Source: Stramenopiles sp. TOSAG23-3 (Eukaryota; Sar). From it: a stretch of DNA of 13,721 nucleotides. Below are positions 7,277-13,721 of this stretch, piece after piece (position 1 is the stretch's first letter; each line of letters starts with the position of its first letter). The position numbers and the translations under genes were made by a program. The stretch lies in the NCBI GenBank assembly GCA_900128585.1, contig LT642611.1:1-13721 (forward strand), read 5' to 3'. Under the pieces are notes generated by a model. The model saw only the letters and a list, made by a program, of their open reading frames with translations. It was not told the DNA's origin and made no database searches.

Positions 7277-8998
7277 TTACAAATCGTCCTCGTTCAACAG
7301 GGTTTCCCCATCCGACGATGATTCGAAACGTTGCTTTTTGCTCTTCTTCTTGTCCTTTTTGGACTTTTTGCTTTTCTTTTCCTTTTTAACTTTCTTCTCT
7401 TTCTTTTCTTTCTTTGACTTTTTTGGTTTCTTGTCCTCTCCCTCACCATCATTGACTTTCTCAGCGGTATTGCCGCCAACCCCGGGGAGCAATTCCTCCT
7501 CCACCGCGTAATGGTCCACGAATCCCTCCTCCCTGCCCTCAGCGTAGTGGTCGATGAACTCAGCGCTGTCGTCCAACCCACCAAAACCCATGTCCCCGGC
7601 CCCAGTCCCGGCCCCCTCGTCAAGAACAATGGTTCCTCCGTCCGCAGGGCTATCGTCGTCCAGGCTGACCCCCTCGCCGGCCCCTGTCTCCCACTCTTCA
7701 GGAACCTCAAGGTTTTCCAAAATCTCTGCCGCGGAACCTTTCAGCGTTGGCTGCGGGGTATTAAGAACATCGGCCGTTTCTTCGTCCGAAAAGAACGCCC
7801 CGTCGTCGTCCCCGTCTTCTGCTATTTGAACGTTATCCAGGTATTTGTCTAAGTCTCCTCCGGCCCCGCTGGCCCCTTCGTCGTCGAAAAACGAATCCAA
7901 CGCGTTCGACGACCCTTCGGTGCTGGGGACGAACTCATCGAACGAGTCCTGGGTACGGCTCGACAACGAAGCTGCCGAGGTTCCTATGTTCACCGGAGAG
8001 ACCGTGCCACTCAATTGTTTCCTTATCTCGTCGCTTACTGCACCGCCACTACCCCCACCACCGCCACGTTTCCCCCCGCTGTTCTTCGCTGTGGAAATGT
8101 ACGCGAGGTGGGAACCGTAGTTGCTTTCCTGAATGTACGTGTTGATTTCTTCCCGAGCGTTCATCCTCTCCTCCTGCGCCTTTTCCAGGCGCTCGCGCAG
8201 TATCTGCTCTTTAAGCGCAAGGAAGGGAAGGTTCAGGTAATTGTGCAACGTTTTGAGCCCATAACAATCTTTCATGCAGCATTCGAAGACGGAGGCCTCC
8301 AAGTGCGAGGCGGCGTTCCCAAGGCGCTGCATGTCAGACGGGTGTATCTTCACGGCCATCGGCGCGTTGTGAACAAGGTCTTTGAAATTGATCAGCACGA
8401 CGCACATGACGTGCTGTGGGACGTTGGGAAGCTCTTGAATGACGTACTCGAGGGTGCCGGCCTTCGTCGGGTTTACAAGGAAGACCACCGCGGACGTCCC
8501 TTTGTACACGTCCACCATCCCTGCGTCCAACGATCCAACCCGGTGACTTCCAACTTGCGTCTTGGTCGACTCCCACGTCGACGACGGGGAGACCGATCGT
8601 CGTATCGAATCGAACACGCTCGACGACGCCCCAAGCGGTGGCGTTTTATTGTACAGATCGTTCTTGTCCACGATGGCCTTGTCGACTACGTCCCAGACCT
8701 CAAGCTTGACCACGTCGTCGGTTGCTTTGTAGCCCCACTGAATTTGTGCTACTTCAATTTCCTTCGTCGGGGCGTGGTTCACCTCGAACGGTTCATTCCG
8801 TAACCGTCTCATAAGGGACGTTTTCCCCGTTCCTCGCGCCCCTCGGACAATAATTTTCATATTGAATATTTTCCCTTGTTTTTGCGACAGACGCCGCTTC
8901 AAGGCATGGGGTGTTTCAGATATGGCACGTGGCCGACCCCCTTCAATAGGACTAGCGGACGGGGACGCACCATCCACACCACTCTGTTTGTTCCCCAT
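7277..8998 (-). CDS. RABL6: RABL6-family (Rab-like 6/Parf) GTPase with Lys-rich C-terminus
   Basis: The 573-residue protein matches the RABL6 plan. Its P-loop is GARGTGKTS (53-61). It has 'PTKEIEVAQIQWGYK' (77-91) and 'VKLEVWDVVDK' (97-107), where the DxxG glycine of Ras-type GTPases is replaced by Asp106; my recollection is that animal RABL6 has the same WDVVDK. 'NFKD' (204-207) sits where NKxD is expected. A helical or coiled stretch covers about 260-290. The rest is low-complexity: Gly-rich 309-319, Asp/Glu-rich 352-500, and Lys-rich 523-556 that could be a nuclear localisation signal. The N-terminus MGNKQS fits an N-myristoylation site, which I do not recall in animal RABL6. A Ser/Thr-rich insertion (about 112-158) extends the switch II region. 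An in-frame TGA nine bases upstream fixes the start. RABL6 proteins are linked to trafficking and cell-cycle control in animals; the role here is inferred from family. Confidence 0.9.
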   Translation of the reverse strand: MGNKQSGVDGASPSASPIEGGRPRAISETPHALKRRLSQKQGKIFNMKIIVRGARGTGKTSLMRRLRNEPFEVNHAPTKEIEVAQIQWGYKATDDVVKLEVWDVVDKAIVDKNDLYNKTPPLGASSSVFDSIRRSVSPSSTWESTKTQVGSHRVGSLDAGMVDVYKGTSAVVFLVNPTKAGTLEYVIQELPNVPQHVMCVVLINFKDLVHNAPMAVKIHPSDMQRLGNAASHLEASVFECCMKDCYGLKTLHNYLNLPFLALKEQILRERLEKAQEERMNAREEINTYIQESNYGSHLAYISTAKNSGGKRGGGGGSGGAVSDEIRKQLSGTVSPVNIGTSAASLSSRTQDSFDEFVPSTEGSSNALDSFFDDEGASGAGGDLDKYLDNVQIAEDGDDDGAFFSDEETADVLNTPQPTLKGSAAEILENLEVPEEWETGAGEGVSLDDDSPADGGTIVLDEGAGTGAGDMGFGGLDDSAEFIDHYAEGREEGFVDHYAVEEELLPGVGGNTAEKVNDGEGEDKKPKKSKKEKKEKKVKKEKKSKKSKKDKKKSKKQRFESSSDGETLLNEDDL

Positions 8999-9255
8999 GT
9001 CCCGTCACGGAAGAGACAAAGCTGGTTTGGTTTGTAATATGAACAAGAAGTTGAAAAACGTAAAACAATATCCCAGGAGGTGAATTTATCAAGAGGGCAG
9101 TTGATTTCTTCTTTTTTAATCCTGTAAAACTCGCACATCAAAAATTCATGCGAATGAAAGAGAAACACTTTTTCGTGCCAAAAAATATTGTGTTTGGTGT
9201 GTTGTATTTGTGGTTGTTGTGTTGTGTATTATTATTGTGTATCCTGATCCTGATA

Positions 9256-9345
9256 CTTACCCTATGATTAACACTAACACTAACCCCAACCATAACCCTA
9301 TGATTAACACTAACCCCAACCCCATCTTTTTAACCCTATATTGAA
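9256..9345 (-). repeat. Degenerate telomere-like block, G-rich strand on minus
   Basis: The sequence is built from AACCCTA, CACTAAC and AACCCCA variants, that is TTAGGG-like on the minus strand. A 19-base segment 'ccctatgattaacactaac' occurs at 9260-9278 and again at 9296-9314, giving a 36-nt period. Its orientation is opposite to that of the tract at 2635-2675. Confidence 0.5.
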
Positions 9346-9871
9346 CACTACCGACACAAAACGCATCGCCCTCCCCCTCCCCACGCACGAGGATTAATTT
9401 CAATACAGGCGCACAGCATAACCAATCCTTCACAAATCAGAATGAAGCGTTTTTTTTCTCCATCACAATTTCCTCCTTATTTTGCTGTTAAATGCATTTC
9501 ATTAAAATCAATTGTTCTTTTGAAGTTGGAAGTTGCCTGCTATTCAATGTTCAATGTTCAATGTAAATATTATAATTATTGGAAGAAATGAAAGAAAAAG
9601 GGTTAGTATTCTATATTATAATAGTTACCTATGTAAATATATACTTATAAATTAAAGGTCCACAAAGCCACAAAAAAAAATCATCTTCTCATCAAGTCAC
9701 AAAGAAAAGGAAGTAAGAAAACTAAAAGCGAAACACTACAAATGAATGTATATATACATCGAGAGAAAAATAGAACGGAGACGAATGTTAATTAACCCTT
9801 ACACCGGTCTCTCTTAGTGTGTGTGCATATTGTTTGTGAATGTACACGTACTTACATATAACTGCACCCAT

Positions 9872-9893
9872 CCGACTGACCGACTGACCGACC
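9872..9893 (+). repeat. Tandem CGACTGAC repeat in the BART gene 5' UTR
   Basis: The 8-nt unit CGACTGAC is repeated twice, with flanking partial copies, ending five bases before the ATG at 9898. It supplies an in-frame TGA 18 bases upstream of the start, which supports the chosen start codon. Confidence 0.6.
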
Positions 9894-9897
9894 CATC

Positions 9898-10458
9898 ATG
9901 GCGTCCAAGTATATTGACGAAGAGGACGAGTTTAAAGAAAGCTCTAAGCTTATGGAGGAAGAAGAGGGGCAAGGGGTAGGAGAGGACGACCCAATGTATT
10001 GGTTGCAGTGTTTGCCGGGTGGTGGGGAAGAGTTTTCTGTATTTGTAAAGGCTGCTGAGTGGTGGCACCAAGAACACCCGAACTGGTTCCAAGGCTTTGC
10101 TGAGCAGCACTGTTACCTCTTCGACGACCTCGAGCTTTTATCGGCGGACAAAATGGAGTGCCCGTTGGAGTGCACGGAGCTACACAATCGGTTCATGGAA
10201 GAATACGAAGAAATGTTAGAGGATTTCATTGCGGAGGAGGGGTCGTCCATGGAAGAGTTTGTAGAGGAGGCAGGTACCATGTTGAAAGGAAACCAGTTGA
10301 CCATCATTGAAACGACAGAGCACACGGATTTCTTAAAGACCCTCATGTCCAGCGTTGAATATTACTATTTCCACAACTTGCTCGTCAATGCGGCGCGAAA
10401 GAAAAAGTACGGCGGGGGGAAGGGCCGGAAAAAGAACCGTAAAGGGCTGAAGAAGTAA
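9898..10458 (+). CDS. BART-domain protein (ARL2BP/CFAP36-like)
   Basis: The 186-residue protein has an acidic N-terminus (1-33, many Glu/Asp). A helical domain from about 45 to 168 fits the BART fold. Its landmarks are 'FSVFVKAAEWW', 'WFQGFAEQHCYLFDDLE' (63-79), 'ECPLECTELHNRFMEEYEE' (87-105), 'LEDFIAEEGSSMEEFVEEA' (107-125), and a final amphipathic stretch with 'FHNLLVNAARKKK'. The tail (168-186) is strongly basic. BART domains in ARL2BP bind Arl2/Arl3 GTPases and CFAP36 is a cilium-associated relative; that is family knowledge. The length fits a protein little larger than the domain. The HC/FDD and LHN.F.EEYE landmarks make the family call good, but I cannot choose between ARL2BP and CFAP36. 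It is divergent from the RABL6 gene and convergent with the CaM kinase gene. Confidence 0.82.
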   Translation: MASKYIDEEDEFKESSKLMEEEEGQGVGEDDPMYWLQCLPGGGEEFSVFVKAAEWWHQEHPNWFQGFAEQHCYLFDDLELLSADKMECPLECTELHNRFMEEYEEMLEDFIAEEGSSMEEFVEEAGTMLKGNQLTIIETTEHTDFLKTLMSSVEYYYFHNLLVNAARKKKYGGGKGRKKNRKGLKK

Positions 10459-10785
10459 AAGTGTGGGTGATGAATCGGTCTGCTGTTGTAAATCTTAAGT
10501 TATCGAAGTTGTAAAATGTTATTAATTAAAAAAATCTAACGTACAAATTAAAAGCCGTTTTCTGAAAAAGCAAATCCAAATTTCTTGGACGCGAGATAAA
10601 AACTTATGTTACGATTAAGTTTATGAAACATAAGTTAATAAAAACGTTCTAAGCACTCTCCTCCTGCGCTCCCGCCAAAAAATGATCCAACTACACCAAC
10701 CGAAAAACAAAAGTTATGTACACGCTTCAGCCAAATGAGACTATTTCCACACACACGCTCGCCGACGGGCACCCAACGTTCTTTC
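10459..10785. other. Convergent 3' spacer with hairpin and AATAAA
   Basis: This spacer lies between the ends of the BART gene (plus) and the kinase gene (minus). A perfect 10-bp inverted repeat pairs AACTTATGTT at 10601-10610 with AACATAAGTT at 10627-10636 around a 16-base loop. AATAAA follows directly at 10637-10642. This could mark the 3' end of the BART transcript. No coding sequence is seen. Confidence 0.5.
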
Positions 10786-11778
10786 TCACTTCTTCATCTT
10801 CCTTTGCACCCCGACCGCCGTGAGGGCAAGCATGGCGCCCGCTTTGAACTTTCTTCGTGCATTGAACTTCTTCATGAACGGTATGACGTGGTCCAGGGAT
10901 TTCGCACCTAAATCTTCCACCTGCATCCAAGGGGACTCCAAGATCTGCTTGGTCGACCATCGCTTTGCAGGGTCGACGATAATCATTGCGTCGATAAGAT
11001 CTTTCGCGCTCTGGCTGATGCTCTCCCATTGGGCAGCGGGGTAGTCGAAGGAACCGGATTTGATCTGCCGGAAAAGTGCCGCGTTGTTCTGTTCATAAAA
11101 CGGTGGGTAGCCGCACAGGAGGATGTACAAGATGACGCCTGCCGACCAGATGTCCACGGAACTGTCGTACTTCAACCCTTTCAAAATCTCAGGGGCTACG
11201 TACCCCGGTGTACCACACATGGTCGTCATCATTTCCATGTGCTTTTCATCGGAAAAGAGCCGGGCCAATCCGAAATCTGCAATTTTCAACGCGGCGTCCT
11301 CCGTGCCGTCCGAGTACAGGAGGTTCTCCGGCTTCAAGTCCCGGTGGACGACGCCTTTCCCGTGGCAGTAATCCAACGCGGTAATGATCTGGAAGAACGC
11401 TACCCTGGCCTCGTGCTCGCTGTACTTTTCTTTCTCTACAATACGGTCAAACATTTCCCCACCGGCACAATTCTCTAGGACCATGTAAAACGTTTTCTTC
11501 GAGTCAAAGCACTCCCGCAGGTGCACAATATTCCGGTGGTCTAGGGACCCAAGTATTTCTACTTCCGTGTCAAGCGCCTTTTCATCCTCTGCCGATAGAT
11601 TTTTCTTGTCAATACACTTGGCAGCCCATTTCGTTTGATCCTTCTCGCACGTCACCGAGCGAACCGTCGCAAAACTTCCTTGACCAAGTTCACGCCCAAC
11701 GCTATAGAAGGACTCCAACGAACCGCTGTGAAGAAAGTTACGACCCAACGTACCACGGCCGGTCTCCTCAAATGCCAT
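10786..11778 (-). CDS. Calcium/calmodulin-dependent Ser/Thr protein kinase (CAMK group)
   Basis: The 330-residue product is a complete kinase. It has a glycine loop GQGSFATV (32-39), Lys54, helix-C Glu72, HRDLKPEN with catalytic D147 (145-152), and DFG at 168-170. The activation segment is 'TTMCGTPGYVAPE', in which T186 aligns with the CaMKK-phosphorylated Thr of CaMKI. 'DIWSAGVILYILLCGYPPF' (209-227) follows. The C-terminus carries 'MKKFNARRKFKAG' (302-314), a close match to the calmodulin-binding/autoinhibitory helix of CaMKI/II. There are no EF hands, so it is not a CDPK, and no association (hub) domain, so it should act as a monomer. Just before the helix ('GAKSLDHVIPF') there is no RQxT autophosphorylation site of the CaMKII type. 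An in-frame TGA 12 bases upstream fixes the start. It should phosphorylate targets in response to calcium/calmodulin; the targets are unknown. Confidence 0.93.
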   Translation of the reverse strand: MAFEETGRGTLGRNFLHSGSLESFYSVGRELGQGSFATVRSVTCEKDQTKWAAKCIDKKNLSAEDEKALDTEVEILGSLDHRNIVHLRECFDSKKTFYMVLENCAGGEMFDRIVEKEKYSEHEARVAFFQIITALDYCHGKGVVHRDLKPENLLYSDGTEDAALKIADFGLARLFSDEKHMEMMTTMCGTPGYVAPEILKGLKYDSSVDIWSAGVILYILLCGYPPFYEQNNAALFRQIKSGSFDYPAAQWESISQSAKDLIDAMIIVDPAKRWSTKQILESPWMQVEDLGAKSLDHVIPFMKKFNARRKFKAGAMLALTAVGVQRKMKK

Positions 11779-12421
11779 TGTTAATATTCACTCTTTGTAT
11801 TTCTGGTAAATATATCTATGTAAATAATTATATGAACCCGCGTTAGTATATACCCCTTTCTTTCTTCAATATTGTGAAGCCATGTTTCTCTTGCTGTTCT
11901 TCTTTTCTTATTCTCAAACCATTGTGGGGAACAACATTTTTGTTTCTTCTTTGGTAAAAAAAGTTATATTTTAAATTAAAGAGTTTTTTTTTTCTTTTTT
12001 TTTTTTTTGGGTTTTGAAGAAATTCTCGTTTAATTAAGGAATATATGACGTTTGATGAATTTACATATATTATTGAATAGGTAAAATGGTATTCGTTTGC
12101 CTTAATTCGGATTTGACCGTTTTATTGTTTTATTTATATAAACATAGCAGCATAATAATAATTAATATAAAATGAAATAATAATATTCTTTCTTCTCTTC
12201 TTCTTTTCTGTCGACGGTCGTCTTTCTTCTTCTTCTTCTAATGATGTAAATGTGTTCTTCTTGGAGTGAGAGTTCCGAGAGATCGGCGGAGGAGATCCGA
12301 AATCAGGACTTACGCCTTTCGACCGATGCGATGAATGGATCGTGATTGTAGAGTACTAGACTTCATTTCTAGGTGTTTTTTTCTTCTCCCATTCCCCACT
12401 GTTTTTGGTTCTTCACGGTCG
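11779..12421. other. AT-rich spacer upstream of the kinase; candidate 5' UTR intron
   Basis: This spacer has poly-T runs (about 11984-12008), AT-rich sequence and TTC runs (about 12188-12240), but no credible full gene. On the minus strand it has a donor-like GTAAGT (12313 to 12308), a branch-like TACTAAC (11848 to 11842) and an acceptor-like ACATAG ending at 11816. The branch-to-acceptor distance is close to that of the intron at 12641-12720. A 498-nt 5' UTR intron for the kinase is possible. Positions 12321-12343 duplicate a coding segment of the next gene. Confidence 0.35.
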
Positions 12422-13403
12422 TTACACGTCAGAGATCACGACGGATGCAATGAAAGGATCGTCTCTCCACCCTGAACCACCAATTTTGAATAAGGTTTCA
12501 TTGACCGAGAGTTGCAAGTCGTAATTGCCATTCAATGTGATGCAAATGGCGAGGTAAGTGGTACCGGTCGTTCCGCATTCCTTGCAGTTTACGCTATATT
12601 GGGTACAATACCGATACGGGGACAGTGTTTTCGCAGGACCCTGAAGGAATAAAAAATGATGAATGTTGTTAGTACAGCGAGCAAATGGGAGGAAGGAATT
12701 GCCGTTCTATTTAAACTTACATTTAGACCGTCGGCCATGGAATACCATGCATCGCCTTTAAATGTTTTCGGTGGGGCAACAATCACCGTTTCGTTGTAGG
12801 ACGCTGCATTGCCAGTGTAGGTGACTTCTCCCCATTTTGTGCTGTTGACGTCGATATGGACGCACAGCGGCCCATTGTTCACCAATATGCCTTCCTGTTT
12901 TGCACATTTGATAGGGGGTGTAGCGTCGCACACCTCCTTGGCCCAGAAGCATCGTAAAGGGCAAGAAAGTTTTGTCTTAAACGACGAGCAGGCCCGAGGG
13001 GGGGGGGGAATGGAGCCAGCGGCGCAGTCATTCCCGCAAAGTGTTTCGATTCATGGGCCCGTGTAGCACCATAGTCGTACGCGGTGCAATTCAAAGTGAG
13101 TTGGTCTTTTCGATTAGGGCTGGGCCCTACGATGTTCTGCGACCAAGCAATCGGGTTCGTACTGTTCTTTGAACGTTGTCTTGCAAATGACATGGCCATC
13201 CCACAACATGCTGATGCCCCTGCGACGTAAATTTCATTCGCTGGAAGATCATAAGTTATGTTCCCGATCACACGCCCCGTGTACGCTGTGGAGTTAGTAT
13301 AATCCCCGCAGCTAGGGTTGGCAGCCAACGGTCTCGGTAGGAACGAAATGGCCTGAGCGGAGGCGATGAACGCCCCAACCAATACAGTTCTTAGTATTGA
13401 CAT
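12422..13403 (-). CDS. Secreted Cys-rich protein, spliced, with a frame break at a G11 tract
   Basis: The first exon starts at ATG 13403 with a signal peptide (1-18, 'AFIASAQA'). A domain follows with C32, 'YDLPANEIYVAGASACCGM', 'PIAWSQN' and C106, resembling PAN/apple-like Cys-pair modules in protist surface proteins (pattern memory). Near 12998-13008 the frame changes. Downstream, in another frame, comes Cys-rich sequence ('CPLRCFWAKEVC', 'PPIKCAKQ') with sequons, continuing to 12721. An 80-nt intron (12641-12720) follows in phase 0. The last exon (12640-12422) adds 72 residues, including 'YRYCTQYSVNCKECG' and a TAA. Treating the 11-base tract as one base short would give about 300 residues. 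This is either a real gene with a sequencing or assembly error in the homopolymer, or a recent pseudogene. An alternative break site upstream (13008-13050) cannot be excluded. The function is unknown; the protein is probably extracellular. Confidence 0.65.
12641..12720 (-). other. Spliceosomal intron (80 nt) with canonical signals
   Basis: On the minus strand the intron starts GTAAGT (12720 to 12715), contains TACTAAC, and ends TTTTTTATTCCTTCAG (AG at 12642-12641). It lies between codons (phase 0). Without splicing the frame would continue into unrelated sequence; with splicing it opens 72 more codons with four Cys. TACTAAC is the optimal branch-site sequence known from yeast. Confidence 0.85.
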
Positions 13404-13721
13404 GTCGTGCAGACAAAAAAAGGAAGGGCCGCCCAGATAAAAAGAAATCTTTCAAATGTGTGCTTACCTTCAGTGACGCAATTGAGGAAAATATTTAATG
13501 TTCATTTTGTGTTTTTATCCCTTTGCAATTGTGTAATACCTCTTTGCTCTTTGCTTAATTTGAAATTTGAAAACCAATTCTTCTTCTTCATCAACAAAAC
13601 CAACGACAACAACAATCAATTAACCTCTTCTTTTTCTTCTTTCTTCTTTTTCTTCTTTCTTCTTTTTCTTCTTTCTTCTTCTTCTTCTTCTTCTTCTTCT
13701 TCTTTCTTCTTCTTTCTTCTT
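13404..13721. other. Upstream spacer ending in a TTC microsatellite
   Basis: Presumed promoter side of the minus-strand secreted-protein gene. A donor-like GAAGGTAAGC (minus strand, near 13470-13461) has no convincing acceptor before the start codon. A TTCTT/TTC-rich microsatellite occupies about 13626-13721 and continues past the window edge. No coding sequence is seen. Confidence 0.55.

Larger units (their letters stand above)
8999..9897. other. Divergent intergenic region between RABL6 and BART genes
   Basis: About 900 bases without a credible coding region, shared as upstream sequence by the minus-strand RABL6 and plus-strand BART genes. It includes TG/GTT-rich sequence (about 9188-9240), a degenerate telomere-like C-rich block (9256-9345), three 7-nt copies of TTCAATG (9543-9563), AT-rich sequence and a tandem repeat just before the BART start codon. 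No clear TATA box can be assigned. Confidence 0.6.

Noticed and set aside
8015-8803. Plus-strand open frame of 262 codons
   Set aside because: Shadow of the RABL6 gene on the opposite strand; Arg/Val/His-rich translation with no motifs.
12976-13080. An intron (GTACGA to TTTAAG) to explain the frame break
   Set aside because: It is 105 nt, a multiple of three, so removing it would not restore the downstream frame; it also lacks a branch site.
13461-13470. 5' UTR intron donor (GAAGGTAAGC) in the secreted-protein gene
   Set aside because: No acceptor with a branch site at a suitable distance before the ATG; the TACTAACTCCACAG inside exon 1 is too compact and would remove the signal peptide start.

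Overview
The window reads as nuclear DNA of a single-celled eukaryote, most likely a microalga or related protist. A stramenopile is my best guess, at low confidence. The evidence is protein-coding islands separated by AT-rich, repeat-choked spacers; a spliceosomal intron with GTAAGT donor, TACTAAC branch site and TTCAG acceptor; telomere-like TTTAGG(G) tracts; and eukaryote-only families (RABL6-type GTPase, BART domain, calmodulin-dependent kinase). I saw no tRNA, rRNA, viral gene or CRISPR array.

Layout from left to right. (1) 1-1246, minus strand: the N-terminal 415 codons of a multi-pass membrane protein whose leucine-rich repeats run off the window edge. (2) 1247-3197: a non-coding spacer with the LRR gene's presumed promoter, a stem-loop cluster, a telomere-like tract and GAA/TTC fold-backs. 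(3) 3198-5444, plus: a membrane-anchored M43 (pappalysin-like) metalloprotease. (4) 6072-7001, plus: a small Cys-rich single-pass surface protein with a Met/Gln/Pro-rich tail. (5) 7071-7242: a second copy of the LRR gene's upstream region. (6) 7277-8998, minus: a RABL6-family GTPase with a predicted N-myristoylation site. (7) 9898-10458, plus, divergent from RABL6: a BART-domain protein. (8) 10786-11778, minus: a CaM kinase. (9) 12422-13403, minus: a spliced, secreted, Cys-rich protein whose reading frame is broken at a G11 homopolymer. (10) 13404-13721: a spacer ending in a TTC microsatellite.

There is no operon logic. Four of the seven genes encode surface or secreted proteins (LRR membrane protein, ectoprotease, Cys-rich single-pass protein, Cys-rich secreted protein). 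The other three are signalling or trafficking proteins (RABL6, BART, CaM kinase). RABL6 and BART are head to head. The family pairing is suggestive because BART domains bind Arl-type GTPases that handle myristoylated cargo, but a functional link here is inference.

The strongest unexplained signals are the duplicated LRR upstream region, a short coding duplication near 12.3-12.5 kb in which all three mismatches are synonymous, the roughly 155-residue insertion in the metalloprotease, the cloverleaf-like stem set at 2080-2185, and the G11 frameshift. No clearly new multi-gene system is evident.
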